64,000 nt of DNA, taken from assembly GCF_900187045.1 (NCBI RefSeq), contig NZ_LT906453.1, positions 2,232,001 through 2,296,000 of the forward strand. The letters are read 5' to 3'. The stretch's first letter is position 1. Each line of letters starts with the position of its first letter. Below are positions 1 to 8,814 of the stretch, in pieces. The notes beneath the pieces are model-generated. The model was not told the DNA's origin. It saw nothing but the letters and a program-made list of their open reading frames with translations, and did no database searches. The position numbers were made by a program, and so were the translations under genes. This stretch comes from Dermatophilus congolensis. GTDB lineage: Bacteria > Actinomycetota > Actinomycetes > Actinomycetales > Dermatophilaceae.

Positions 1-1
1 G

Positions 2-1162
2 TTCGGCCCGACGCACAAGCGTTCTCGTCAGGTGAGTGCAGGCATCGTTAAGGGTGTCCACTTCCTGATGAAGAAGAACAAGATCACGGAGATTGATGGG
101 TGGGGCACGCTGCAGGCGGGCAACACGATTTCGGTGGAGGCTGAAGATGGCTCCACGCGTGAGGTTACGTACGGTGACCTGATCATTGCCACTGGTGCGA
201 CGGTGCGCACGATGGGCATTGAGCTGAGCAAGAACGTGGTCAGCTACGAGGAGCAGATCCTCGATGAGAACTTGCCTAAGAGCATCATCATCGGTGGTTC
301 TGGTGCGATTGGTGTCGAGTTCGCTTACGTAATGGCGAACTTCGGTGTCGATGTGACGATCGTGGAGTTCGTGGACCGTATGGTTCCGACCGAGGATGCT
401 GACGTGTCTAAGGAGCTGGCACGTCACTACAAGAAGCTCGGCGTGAAGGTTATGACGGGCACCAAGGTCGAGTCTGTGGAAGACACGGGTTCGGGTGTGA
501 AGGTGACGGTTTCGCCGGCTGCTGGTGGCCAGTCGCAGGTGTTGGAGGCCGAGCGGATGCTGTGTGCGTTCGGTTTCGCTCCGCGCACTGAGGGTTATGG
601 GTTGGAGAACCTTGGCGTCAAGCTTACTGAGCGCGGCGCGATCGAGGTTGATGACTTCATGCGCACGAACGTTGAGCACGTGTATGCCATTGGTGACGTG
701 ACGGCGAAGATGATGTTGGCTCACGTTGCTGAGGCGATGGGTATTGTCGCTGCGGAGACCATCGCTGGTGCCGAGACCATGCCGATTGATTACCAGACGA
801 TTCCGCGTGCGACTTACTGCCACCCGCAGATCGCTTCGATGGGTCTGTCGGAGCAGCAGGCTAAGGATGCTGGCTACGACGTGAAGACTTCTTCGTTCCC
901 GTTCTCGGCGAACGGTAAGGCGCAGGGTCTTGGTGAGGGTGTCGGTTTCGTGAAGGTGATCGCTGACGCGGCGCACAACGAGATTCTTGGTGTGTCGATG
1001 ATCGGTCCGGACGTGACTGAGCTTCTGCCTGCAGCGAACGTGGCTGTGCAGTGGGATCTGACTGCTGATGAGGTCAGCCGCACTGTTTTCGCTCACCCGA
1101 CATTGGGTGAGGCGCTCAAGGAGGCTATGCACGGTATCGCTGGGCACATGATCAACCTCTGA
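2..1162 (+). CDS. lpd: Dihydrolipoamide dehydrogenase (E3), 3' part
   Basis: Flavoprotein that reoxidises dihydrolipoamide of 2-oxoacid dehydrogenase complexes with NAD+. The frame is open from base 2, so the gene begins upstream; about 386 residues are visible of a family length near 460. The missing N-terminus would carry the FAD glycine motif and the redox-active CxxxxC pair. Visible are the NAD-binding motif IIIGGSGAIGVEFA, the second FAD motif YAIGDVT, and the C-terminal catalytic His-Glu dyad in AHPTLGE. A GTG at 32 is internal, not the start. An inverted repeat follows the stop directly. Family assignment is firm; which complex it serves cannot be told here. Confidence 0.95.
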   Translation, partial: FGPTHKRSRQVSAGIVKGVHFLMKKNKITEIDGWGTLQAGNTISVEAEDGSTREVTYGDLIIATGATVRTMGIELSKNVVSYEEQILDENLPKSIIIGGSGAIGVEFAYVMANFGVDVTIVEFVDRMVPTEDADVSKELARHYKKLGVKVMTGTKVESVEDTGSGVKVTVSPAAGGQSQVLEAERMLCAFGFAPRTEGYGLENLGVKLTERGAIEVDDFMRTNVEHVYAIGDVTAKMMLAHVAEAMGIVAAETIAGAETMPIDYQTIPRATYCHPQIASMGLSEQQAKDAGYDVKTSSFPFSANGKAQGLGEGVGFVKVIADAAHNEILGVSMIGPDVTELLPAANVAVQWDLTADEVSRTVFAHPTLGEALKEAMHGIAGHMINL

Positions 1163-1175
1163 TCTGTCGGTGGTG

Positions 1176-1210
1176 AAGGCGGCCATTCACTTTCGGTGGG
1201 TGGCCGCCTT
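1176..1210 (+). terminator. Hairpin terminator after lpd
   Basis: Perfect 10-bp inverted repeat, arms AAGGCGGCCA (1176-1185) and TGGCCGCCTT (1201-1210), 15-nt loop, 13 bases after the lpd stop. There is no T-run beyond the final TT, which is common in actinobacteria. Confidence 0.7.
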
Positions 1211-1230
1211 AATCATGTTCCGGCGCTGGG

Positions 1231-2811
1231 GTGGATGTGGATGTGATCATGGGGGGTATGGCTGATACGGGAGCATCGTTGGAGTCCGGAGCTGGCACGC
1301 AGCAGGCGGGAGCAAAGAGGGAGCAGGAGGCGGTGTCTGAGCACCGCAGCAGGCCTAGGTCGCAGGCGTTTGTTGAGTTTATGGCTTCGGGGTGGGCGCC
1401 TCGCCAGGAGTCGTTGCCGCAGCTGGCGGAGTCGGCTCGGTGGGCGGCTGCGCGGCGTGAGGCGTTGTCGGCTGCTTTTCCTGGTGAGCGGTTGGTGATT
1501 CCTGCTGGTGGTTTTAAGGTGCGGAACAACGACTGTGATTATCTTTTCCGGCCGCATAGCGCGTTCGCGCATATGACTGGTTTGGGGGCGGATCGGGAAC
1601 CGGATGCGGTGTTGGTGTTGGAGCCGCGGGCCGAGGGGGGGCATGAGTCGGTGTTGTATGCGCGGCCGTTGCTGCCGCGAGATAGTGAAGCGTCGTTTTC
1701 GGATTCGCGGTACGGAGAGTTTTGGGTGGGTGCTGCCCCGACGTTGGAGTCGTTGGCTGCAGAGTTGGGTGTGTCGACAGCGCATTTGGATCAGTTCGGT
1801 GATGCTGTCGGTAAGGATCTCGGGGCGGTGTCGTTGCGAGTGTTGACCGGTGTTGATCCGGTGGTGGATGAGCAGGTGGCGAAGGCTCGTCGGGATAGCG
1901 CAAATGAGCAGCTGCTTGAGTCTGCTGCTGAGGTGGATCGGCAGCTGGAGGTGAAGCTGTCCACGATGCGTCTGGTGAAGGATGAGTGGGAGATCAGCCA
2001 GATGCGTGAGGCTGTCGCGGCTACGGATACGGCGTTTGCTGCGGTGGTGCGTCAGTTCCCGGAGGCGGTGCGCCGTGGTCGTGGTGAGCGCTGGATTGAG
2101 GGAACGTTTGGTTTGTATGCGCGGCATGCAGGTAATGGGGTCGGCTATGACTCGATCTGCGCCGCGGGTGACCATGCGAATACGTTGCATTGGATTAAAA
2201 ACACTGGTGAGGTCCGGGAGGGTGATCTGGTGTTGATTGATGCCGGTGTGGAGGTTGACTCGCTTTTTACTGCGGATATCACACGGACTTTGCCGGTGAA
2301 TGGGCGGTTTTCTCCTGCGCAGCGGAAGGTCTATGAGGCTGTGTTGGAGGCTCAGGAGGCGGGTATCGCCGCGGCTAAGCCGGGGGCAACGTTCAAGGAT
2401 GTGCATGAGGCAGCGATCGCGGTGATCGCTCGGTATTGCGAGCAGTGGGGTTTGTTGCCTGAGGGAGTGAGTGCGCAGCGCAGTTTGCAGCCAGATGGTC
2501 AGTGGCATCGTCGTTGGATGGTGCATGGAACCAGCCATCATTTGGGTTTGGATGTGCATGACTGTCAGCAGGCATTGCGTGAGGACTACATGGACGGCAC
2601 TCTCGTGCCGGGCATGGTCTTGACGGTAGAGCCGGGGTTGTATTTCAAGGCTGATGACGAGTTGGTTCCCGAAGAGTTCCGTGGAGTTGGTGTGCGGATC
2701 GAAGATGACATTGTCATCACTGCTGAGGGCTGTGAAAGCTTGTCGAAGTTGCCGCGTTCGGTGGATGAGGTTGAGGCGTGGATGGCTCCTCTTCTAGCTG
2801 GGGATGCATGA
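1231..2811 (+). CDS. pepP: Xaa-Pro aminopeptidase (aminopeptidase P, M24B)
   Basis: Metallopeptidase that removes an N-terminal residue preceding proline; cytoplasmic. About 526 residues with an N-terminal AMP_N domain (roughly 60-200) and a C-terminal pita-bread domain. The five metal ligands are visible in order: Asp in LIDAGVE, Asp in TADITRT, His in HGTSHHLGLDVHD, Glu in TVEPGLYF and Glu in RIEDDI. The start is uncertain: GTG 1231, ATG 1249 and ATG 1258 are in frame and none has a well-spaced ribosome-binding site; the first 50 residues are low-complexity and poorly conserved in the family. It follows the lpd terminator, so it probably has its own promoter. Confidence 0.9.
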   Translation: MDVDVIMGGMADTGASLESGAGTQQAGAKREQEAVSEHRSRPRSQAFVEFMASGWAPRQESLPQLAESARWAAARREALSAAFPGERLVIPAGGFKVRNNDCDYLFRPHSAFAHMTGLGADREPDAVLVLEPRAEGGHESVLYARPLLPRDSEASFSDSRYGEFWVGAAPTLESLAAELGVSTAHLDQFGDAVGKDLGAVSLRVLTGVDPVVDEQVAKARRDSANEQLLESAAEVDRQLEVKLSTMRLVKDEWEISQMREAVAATDTAFAAVVRQFPEAVRRGRGERWIEGTFGLYARHAGNGVGYDSICAAGDHANTLHWIKNTGEVREGDLVLIDAGVEVDSLFTADITRTLPVNGRFSPAQRKVYEAVLEAQEAGIAAAKPGATFKDVHEAAIAVIARYCEQWGLLPEGVSAQRSLQPDGQWHRRWMVHGTSHHLGLDVHDCQQALREDYMDGTLVPGMVLTVEPGLYFKADDELVPEEFRGVGVRIEDDIVITAEGCESLSKLPRSVDEVEAWMAPLLAGDA

Positions 2812-3008
2812 TCGGCGGGTTTATTCCGCTGTGGAATCGTTGAGTGGTTTTGAGTGTTGAACGGGTCGGCGGCGTCGCTGTTGCGGTGTTCGTGTCTATG
2901 CTCGTGCCGCGCGGGCATGGGTGGATGACATGTTTGTGGCTGTGACGCCGCCGCTTGTTTGCCTTTGTTATTGACCACACTTTTGCCTTGAGAACAGGAC
3001 GGATATTT

Positions 3009-3671
3009 ATGTCGCAACAGCCTTCTGCAGGTCAGGAGATCCTCAATCTTGAGTTCCCTCAGTCGTTGGCGTTGTTCGACCGGTATGCGGATGCGCAGAA
3101 GGCCGTGGATTTTTTGTCTGATGAGCAGTTCCCGGTGCAGAACGTGATGATTGTGGGTACGGACTTGCGTCAGGTGGAGCGAGTGACCGGGCGTTTGACG
3201 TGGCCGAAGGTGCTTGGTGGTGGCGTGCTGTCGGGCATGTGGATGGGTTTGTTTGTCGGGTTGATTTTGTCGATGTTTGAGGGTGGGGCGACGTTAGGCC
3301 TGATCGGTATGGCTGTGGGGGCTGGGGCGGTTTTCGGTTTTATTTGGGCAGGTTTGGGGTATTCGATGTCTCGTGGTCGGCGTGATTTCACGTCGGTGAG
3401 CCAGGTTGTGGCCACGAAGTATGAGCTGTTGGTTGAGCATCGGGCCTTTGGAGAGGCACAGGCGTTGTTGTCGAAGATGGATGGTGTACGGGGCGCTTTG
3501 GTCACTACTGGGGAGCCTAAGCGTGTGCAGGCGCGCCCAAATCCGTTTGAGGGAATGTACGGGCAGAAGATTGATTCCTCGGGCAAGCCAGTCTCGTCGA
3601 GCGATTCATCGCAGGCTGCTGCAGGCTCGGCGGCGGATTCTCCAGGTGCTGATGACGCATCAGCGAAGTGA
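3009..3671 (+). CDS. General stress protein (YflT-like domain) with two membrane segments
   Basis: 220-residue protein matching the actinobacterial proteins that carry a general-stress-protein-17M/YflT-like N-terminal domain (about 15-75, with DRYADAQKAVDFLSDEQFPV) followed by two glycine-rich membrane segments (about 75-100 and 105-130) and a Ser/Ala-rich tail. Function is not known; some relatives are mislabelled magnesium transporters. The start is ATG 3009 with AGGACGG just upstream; an in-frame extension to 2955 lacks family similarity. The 200-bp leader contains widely separated arms GGCGGCGTC (2868-2876) and GACGCCGCC (2944-2952) and a TTGACC (2971) that could be a -35 element; both are weak. 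Confidence 0.75.
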   Translation: MSQQPSAGQEILNLEFPQSLALFDRYADAQKAVDFLSDEQFPVQNVMIVGTDLRQVERVTGRLTWPKVLGGGVLSGMWMGLFVGLILSMFEGGATLGLIGMAVGAGAVFGFIWAGLGYSMSRGRRDFTSVSQVVATKYELLVEHRAFGEAQALLSKMDGVRGALVTTGEPKRVQARPNPFEGMYGQKIDSSGKPVSSSDSSQAAAGSAADSPGADDASAK

Positions 3672-3676
3672 GGTTG

Positions 3677-3704
3677 AGGGGCTGGTCTTACGGGGCTAGC
3701 CCCT
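3677..3704. terminator. Convergent hairpin terminator
   Basis: Arms AGGGGCT (3677-3683) and AGCCCCT (3698-3704) with a 14-nt loop lie between the stress-protein gene and the convergent CitE-like gene. Confidence 0.5.
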
Positions 3705-3725
3705 TGGTGTGGGTGGCGGCGTGGC

Positions 3726-4616
3726 TTAAGGGGTGTCGTTTTCGAGGGTGGTGATGGCCTCGGCGAGGGCGAGTGTGCGGCGGGCGGCATCGACGTGGAG
3801 TTGTTCGATCATGCGGCCGTTGTGGGTGGCGATGCAAGCTCCGTCGGCGGCGTCCCAGGCAGCGATGATGGCGTGTGCGTGTTCGATGTCTGTGGGGGTG
3901 GGGCTGAAGATTTCGTTGGCTGCCGCGATGTGGTTGGGGTGGATGAGTGTTTTGCCGTCGAATCCCATCTGGCGGGCCATCGTTGCTTCGGTCGTGAAGC
4001 CCTCGTGGTCGTGAATGTTGTTGTGGACGGCGTCGAGGATCGCGATTTTCGCGGCGCGGGCTGCCAGCACTGCCCAGGACATGGATGCCATGAGCGGGGC
4101 GCGGCCGGGGATGTCTTCGGCGTGGAGTTCTTTAATGAGGTCGTTTGAACCCATGACCAGGGCCTGCAGGCGCGGGGATGCTGCGGCGATGCTGGGGGCG
4201 TTGAGCACTCCGAGTGGGGTTTCGCACATGGCCCAGATCGCGGTGGCGGGTTGGGCGTGTGCTGCTTCGAGAGCAGCGCAGATGGCGTGGATTTCTTCGG
4301 CGGTGTTGATTTTGGGGATGGCGATGGCGTCGGGCGCGGCTGCTGCTGCTGCTGCGATGTCGTCGTGGTGCCAGGGTGTGTTGATTGCGTTGACGCGGAT
4401 GATCAGTTCGCGGTGTCCGTATTTTCCTGATTGTGTGGCGGCGCAGGCTGCGTCGCGGGCAGCTGGTTTGTTTTCTGGTGCGACGGCGTCTTCGAGGTCG
4501 AAGATGATGCTGTCGCAGGGCAGGGTGGTTGCTTTCTCCAGTGCGCGGGGATTGGAGGCGGGCATGTAGAGCACTGAGCGGCGTGGCCGCAGGGTGGGGT
4601 CGGGTGTTGTCGCCAT
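3726..4616 (-). CDS. HpcH/HpaI aldolase / CitE-like CoA ester lyase
   Basis: 296-residue TIM-barrel lyase of the CitE family. It has the N-terminal RRSVLYMPASNPRALEKA signature, the metal-site region IIFDLEDAVAP and the conserved acidic/arginine positions of citrate lyase beta-like enzymes. Free-standing members act on short acyl-CoA esters such as malyl-, citramalyl- or beta-methylmalyl-CoA; there is no citrate lyase alpha or gamma gene nearby, so a citrate lyase role is unlikely and the substrate is open. Start ATG 4616 has GAAAGG about 8 nt upstream. It is a single gene on the minus strand. Confidence 0.8.
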   Translation of the reverse strand: MATTPDPTLRPRRSVLYMPASNPRALEKATTLPCDSIIFDLEDAVAPENKPAARDAACAATQSGKYGHRELIIRVNAINTPWHHDDIAAAAAAAPDAIAIPKINTAEEIHAICAALEAAHAQPATAIWAMCETPLGVLNAPSIAAASPRLQALVMGSNDLIKELHAEDIPGRAPLMASMSWAVLAARAAKIAILDAVHNNIHDHEGFTTEATMARQMGFDGKTLIHPNHIAAANEIFSPTPTDIEHAHAIIAAWDAADGACIATHNGRMIEQLHVDAARRTLALAEAITTLENDTP

Positions 4617-4787
4617 GTGGGGCGGCCTTTCGTTGACCGAGTTTCGTTGTGGGGGTGCCTAGTCAGGTTATCGGTATTGCGGGGGCGTCTTTGGTGAGGT
4701 GAGGTGTTTCTTCGCGTGGGTGAGGCGGCTGGATACGCTGGGGTTTTGCCCCGAGCCGCTCAGACGGCAGAACGGTAAAGGTGAGGA

Positions 4788-5462
4788 ATGTTACTGACGG
4801 GTGTGTCGGTTTTGATGGGTGGCGCAGTGGCTGCTGGAGGTGCTGGCGGCGGGATGACGCAGTGGATTGTCGGCGTCATGGAGGCGTTGGGGGCGCCGGG
4901 GGCTGGGCTTCTTGTTGCGTTGGAAAATGTTTTTCCGCCGATTCCTAGTGAGGTGATTTTGCCGTTGGCTGGTTTCACTGCCAGTCAGGGCACGTTGTCA
5001 CTGATGTCGGCGATTGTGTGGACTTCTGTCGGTTCGCTGGTTGGGGCGTGGGCGCTGTACGCGCTGGGTGTGGTTCTTGGGCGAGATCGGTTGTTCCGTT
5101 TTTTTGACTGGATGCCGTTGGTGGATGTCGAGGACATTGAGAAGGCTGAGGCGTGGTTTAACCGGTACGGCTATTCGGTGGTGTTTTTTGGCCGGATGCT
5201 GCCTCTTATTCGCAGTCTCATTTCGATTCCGGCTGGTTTGTCGCGGATGCCGTTGCTGCAGTTTTCTGTGTTCTCGCTGGTGGGTAGCGTTTTGTGGAAT
5301 TCGGTGTTGATTTATGCCGGGTTCGCGTTGGGTGAGAAATGGGATCAGGTGGAGCAGTACGTGGGGTATCTGCAGTATGTGGTGATCGCTGCGATTGTGG
5401 CTTTCCTTGGTTGGTATTTGGTGCGGTATTTCCGTAAGCATCGCGCTGGCGGGGATGCCTGA
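4788..5462 (+). CDS. DedA family membrane protein
   Basis: 224-residue integral membrane protein of the DedA/VTT (SNARE-associated) superfamily. It shows the family signature ENVFPPIPSEVILPLAGF, the amphipathic FFGRMLPLIRSLISIPAG segment with its conserved arginine, and a C-terminal membrane helix with a basic tail. DedA proteins are linked to membrane lipid (undecaprenyl phosphate or phospholipid) translocation and envelope homeostasis. GGTGAGG lies only 1 nt before ATG 4788; ATG 4815 and ATG 4854 are later alternatives and the first 20 residues are glycine/alanine-rich. Small CTCAGG/CCTGAG hairpins follow the stop (5458-5532). Confidence 0.85.
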   Translation: MLLTGVSVLMGGAVAAGGAGGGMTQWIVGVMEALGAPGAGLLVALENVFPPIPSEVILPLAGFTASQGTLSLMSAIVWTSVGSLVGAWALYALGVVLGRDRLFRFFDWMPLVDVEDIEKAEAWFNRYGYSVVFFGRMLPLIRSLISIPAGLSRMPLLQFSVFSLVGSVLWNSVLIYAGFALGEKWDQVEQYVGYLQYVVIAAIVAFLGWYLVRYFRKHRAGGDA

Positions 5463-5670
5463 GGGCGTAGCTCAGGGGTTCCAAGCAAGGGGTAGACGTT
5501 TGCGCTGATAGCTCAGGGCCTGGTTGCCTGAGGGTGTTGTTGGGTGCGTGATGTAGCTGCCAGTGGCGGTGTGGCTGCTGCTGGTGCGTGCCTTCGTGGT
5601 GACCGGTATCGCGTGCTGCTGCCTGTACCCGTGGACGAACCGTGCCTTCGTCGTCGTTACTCTGGTTGTT

Positions 5671-6966
5671 GTGCCCTCGAACACACGCGTTTTCGTCGCC
5701 CGCCTCGTCGGTCTTTCCGTTTTTGACCCTATCGGTGATCAGGTCGGGATTGTCCGTGACGTCATCGTCATGTTCAGCGCCGCACGGCGACATCCACGCG
5801 CCGTGGGTCTTGTGGTGGAAGTGCCTGGTCGGCGGCGCGTGTTCATGCCGATGACACGCGTCACCTCAATGGATGCTGGGCAGATCATCTCCACTGGCCT
5901 GGTGAATTTGCGGCGTTTTGAGCAGCGCAGCGGTGAGGTCATGGTTGTTGCTGAGCTTTTTGACCGGACAGTTACGGCTCGTGAGCCAGGGGCTGACCCG
6001 TATTCGGCGATCATCGAAGACATCGCGATTGAGAAGGTTCGCGCCCGGGAATGGACGATCGAGAAAGTTTTTGTCCGCAAAGTTCCTAAAGGTGGGCAGC
6101 GCTCGGGCTTTGGGGAGTCGCTGGGGCTGCGGCGTCGGCGTGGTGAAACGTTGCTGCTGGACATTGATCAGGTTGCTGGGTTACGAGCGCTGGCGGTGAA
6201 TCAGGGGGCTGATCTGCTCCTTGAGGGTTATGACGATGTCAAGGCTGCGGACTTGGCAGAGATGATTCGTGAGTTGAAGCCGTTGCGGCGGGTGCAGGTT
6301 GCTTCGGCGCTTCCTGATGAAAAGCTCGCGGATGTGTTGGAGGAGCTTCCCGAGGATGATCGGGTTGAGGTGCTTTCTTCGCTTTCTGGTAATCGTGCTG
6401 CTGATGTTCTTGAGGCGATGCAGCCTGACGATGCTGCGGACTTGTTGGGTGAGCTGACTCCGGATGCGCAGGAGCGTTATTTGCGTCTCATGGAGCCTGA
6501 TGATGCTGAGGATCTTCGTCGTCTGTTGGTGTATGAAGAGGACACTGCTGGTGGTTTGATGACGACCGAGCCGCTTATTCTTCCTCCTGAGGCGACGGTG
6601 GCTGAAGCGTTGGCGTATGTTCGCCGGCAGGAGATCCCCCCAGCTTTGGCTGCTGCGGTTTTTGTGTGCCGGGCTCCTCAGGAAACTCCGACGGGTAAGT
6701 ATCTTGGCCTCGTTCATTTTCAGCGTTTGTTACGTGAACCTCCGACGACAGCTATCGGTTCTGCATTGGATACGGGTATTGAACCTGTTTGTCCTAGTGC
6801 CTCTCTTATGGATGTCACGCGGGAGTTGGCGACGTACAACATGATGGCTTTGCCTGTCGCTGACGAGGATGGACATTTGCTTGGGGCGGTGTCCGTTGAT
6901 GACGTGATCGACAAACTTCTACCTAATGACTGGCGTGACGACCGACACGAGGTGACGCATGGCTGA
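5671..6966 (+). CDS. Soluble MgtE N-domain/CBS protein with PRC-like N-terminus
   Basis: About 431 residues. The order is a PRC-barrel-like N-terminal part (RVFVARLVGLSVFDPIGDQV), an MgtE N-terminal superhelical domain rich in acidic repeats (residues about 190-300, e.g. LEELPEDDRVEVLSSL), and two CBS motifs. The membrane channel domain of real MgtE magnesium channels is absent, so it is probably a Mg2+-sensing partner and not a channel. GTG 5671 gives the family-like N-terminus PSNTRVFVARL; the frame stays open to GTG 5563 and that extension would be hydrophobic, so the start is not settled. The stop overlaps the next gene by 8 nt, which implies translational coupling. Confidence 0.8.
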   Translation: MPSNTRVFVARLVGLSVFDPIGDQVGIVRDVIVMFSAARRHPRAVGLVVEVPGRRRVFMPMTRVTSMDAGQIISTGLVNLRRFEQRSGEVMVVAELFDRTVTAREPGADPYSAIIEDIAIEKVRAREWTIEKVFVRKVPKGGQRSGFGESLGLRRRRGETLLLDIDQVAGLRALAVNQGADLLLEGYDDVKAADLAEMIRELKPLRRVQVASALPDEKLADVLEELPEDDRVEVLSSLSGNRAADVLEAMQPDDAADLLGELTPDAQERYLRLMEPDDAEDLRRLLVYEEDTAGGLMTTEPLILPPEATVAEALAYVRRQEIPPALAAAVFVCRAPQETPTGKYLGLVHFQRLLREPPTTAIGSALDTGIEPVCPSASLMDVTRELATYNMMALPVADEDGHLLGAVSVDDVIDKLLPNDWRDDRHEVTHG

Positions 6967-7570
6967 GCAGAAGCGAACGGCCCGTCTGGACCAGCCGCAG
7001 GAGATCCGTGCCGCGTGGCTGCGTCGTCCGAAGATGTTTCGTGAGGGCTCTTTTGGTGTCGCTGCGGAGGGGTTTGCTCGGTTTATGGGCACTCCGCAGT
7101 TCCTTGTGTGGATGACGATTTTTTGTGCGGTGTGGCTGGCGTGGAACACGTTTATGCCTGAGGAAGTGCAGTTTGATCCGCGCTCTTTGAACTACACGTT
7201 GTTGACGCTTATTTTGTCGCTGCAGGCTTCGTATGCTGCGCCGTTGCTGCTTTTAGCTCAGAATCGCCAGGATGACCGGGACCGGGTTATTGCTGAGCAG
7301 GACCGTGCCCGTGACGAACGCAACCTTGCCGACACTGAGTATTTGACTCGGGAGGTCGCTTCGCTTCGGATGGCTTTGGGTGAGACGGTAACTCGTGATT
7401 ATCTGCGCTCCGAGCTGCGTGATCTTCTTGAAGAAATCCGCAGCTTGGATGATGAGGAGTGCGAGAGCGTTCACCGTCGCAAGAAGCGGAAAACGGGTAA
7501 GCGTCCTGGTGTTGCGCCCTCGGAGAACTCTCATGGGCATGAGCAGCTCAGTGATGAGGAGCGTGGGTGA
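6959..7570 (+). CDS. DUF1003 membrane protein
   Basis: 203-residue protein with a conserved amphipathic N-terminal region, two membrane helices (about 42-60 and 75-95, including FLVWMTIFCAVWLAWN) and a charged, helical C-terminal half rich in Arg/Glu that ends in a basic stretch. DUF1003 proteins (cyanobacterial relatives are called CRP-associated or pantothenate-linked without proof) have no settled function. It overlaps the MgtE-N/CBS gene by 8 nt, so the two are very likely made together and may form one membrane-associated divalent-cation unit; this pairing recurs in actinobacteria. Confidence 0.8.
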   Translation: MAEQKRTARLDQPQEIRAAWLRRPKMFREGSFGVAAEGFARFMGTPQFLVWMTIFCAVWLAWNTFMPEEVQFDPRSLNYTLLTLILSLQASYAAPLLLLAQNRQDDRDRVIAEQDRARDERNLADTEYLTREVASLRMALGETVTRDYLRSELRDLLEEIRSLDDEECESVHRRKKRKTGKRPGVAPSENSHGHEQLSDEERG

Positions 7571-7611
7571 GTCGTTCAGCGGGGTGAGCTGGCATCGCTA
7601 GGGTGGTGAGC

Positions 7612-8745
7612 ATGCCTGTTCCCTCTCCTGAACAACTCATGGACGCGCTTTCACGCGTCGAAGACCCTGAGATCCACCGCCCGATCACCGAGCTCGGCAT
7701 GGTCGAGAACATTTCGGTAGATGATGCAGGCGTCGTCACCACCACTATTTTGCTCACCGTGGCGGGATGCCCGTTGCAATCGACGATTGAGAAGGAAGCC
7801 ACTGAGGCGCTTTTGGCGTTGGAGGGCGTCACTTCGGTGTCGGTGACTTTGGGTGTGATGAATGATCAGCAGCGCAAAGATCTGGGCACCAAGCTGCGTG
7901 GTGGCAAAACCGAGCGGGAGAACCCGTTCGCTCGGCCCGATAACTTGACCCGTATTTATGCGATTGCTTCTGGTAAGGGGGGTGTGGGTAAGTCGTCGGT
8001 GACGACCAACCTTGCTGCGGCGATGGCTAAGCAGGGCTTAAAGGTTGGTGTGCTCGATGCGGACATTTACGGTTTTTCGGTGCCGCGCATGATGGGGGTT
8101 TCTTACGCTCCTACGCAGGTTGATGACATGATCATGCCTCCGGAGGCTCATGGCGTGAAGGTCATGAGTGTGGGCATGTTTGTGCCCGAAGGGCAGCCTG
8201 TGGTGTGGCGTGGCCCGATGCTCCACCGCGCTATCCAGCAGTTCCTCGCGGATGTGTACTGGGGTGACCTGGATGCCTTGTTGTTGGATCTTCCTCCGGG
8301 TACCGGTGACGTTGCTATTTCGATTGGGCAGCTTCTACCCAACGCTGAGATCGTGGTGGTGACCACGCCGCAGAGCGCCGCGGCTGAGGTGGCTGAGCGT
8401 GCTGGGTCAATCGCGGCTCAAACGAATCAGCGGGTTGTGGGCGTCGTTGAGAACATGGCGTGGCTACAGATGCCTGACGGTAGCCGTAATGAGATTTTTG
8501 GCTCTGGAGGCGGCGCTACAGTGGCTGCTTCGCTGTCGGCCATTATGGGTACTGAGGTTCCTTTGTTGGGTCAGGTTCCGATTGATGTGGCCCTGCGTGA
8601 GGGCGGGGACGCAGGTGCCCCGGTGGCGGTGTGTGCGCCAGATTCTCCTGCCGGTGCAGAGCTAACCAAGATCGCTACCACCTTGGCTACCAGGGCCAGG
8701 GGTCTGGCTGGGCGCAAGCTTGGTGTTTCAGTGACGCCTCACTAA
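7612..8745 (+). CDS. mrp: Mrp/NBP35-type P-loop ATPase, iron-sulfur carrier
   Basis: 377-residue ATPase thought to carry and deliver Fe-S clusters. It has an N-terminal MIP18/DUF59 domain (about 5-85, with conserved Cys in TVAGCPLQ), then the ATPase with deviant Walker A GKGGVGKSS, and Switch motifs DADIYGFSVPRMM and LPPGTGDVAI. The C-terminal CPxC cluster-binding motif of many Mrp proteins is absent; the equivalent stretch reads NMAWLQMPDGSRNEIF, as in other actinobacterial members. ATG 7612 has AGGGTGG five bases upstream and is preferred to GTG 7603. It sits next to tatB and sigE, an arrangement known from mycobacteria. Confidence 0.9.
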   Translation: MPVPSPEQLMDALSRVEDPEIHRPITELGMVENISVDDAGVVTTTILLTVAGCPLQSTIEKEATEALLALEGVTSVSVTLGVMNDQQRKDLGTKLRGGKTERENPFARPDNLTRIYAIASGKGGVGKSSVTTNLAAAMAKQGLKVGVLDADIYGFSVPRMMGVSYAPTQVDDMIMPPEAHGVKVMSVGMFVPEGQPVVWRGPMLHRAIQQFLADVYWGDLDALLLDLPPGTGDVAISIGQLLPNAEIVVVTTPQSAAAEVAERAGSIAAQTNQRVVGVVENMAWLQMPDGSRNEIFGSGGGATVAASLSAIMGTEVPLLGQVPIDVALREGGDAGAPVAVCAPDSPAGAELTKIATTLATRARGLAGRKLGVSVTPH

Positions 8746-8814
8746 GCACGTTTGCTGGACTGCCGGGGGTGTGGCGCCGAACGGTTGTCTGTTCGTCACC
8801 ACTCCCCCGCAGGT

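Noticed and set aside
1213-2559. A 448-residue open frame on the minus strand opposite pepP
   Set aside because: It is antisense to a clear M24 peptidase, is rich in Arg/His/Pro/Gln and shows no domain; the skewed composition removes stop codons. Similar antisense frames opposite recQ, the MFS gene, xseA and the monooxygenase gene were rejected for the same reason.
5461-5500. tRNA-like start GGGCGTAGCTCAGGGG
   Set aside because: Only the D-arm-like words match; there is no anticodon arm, no TPsiC arm (GTTCGANTC) and no closing acceptor strand.
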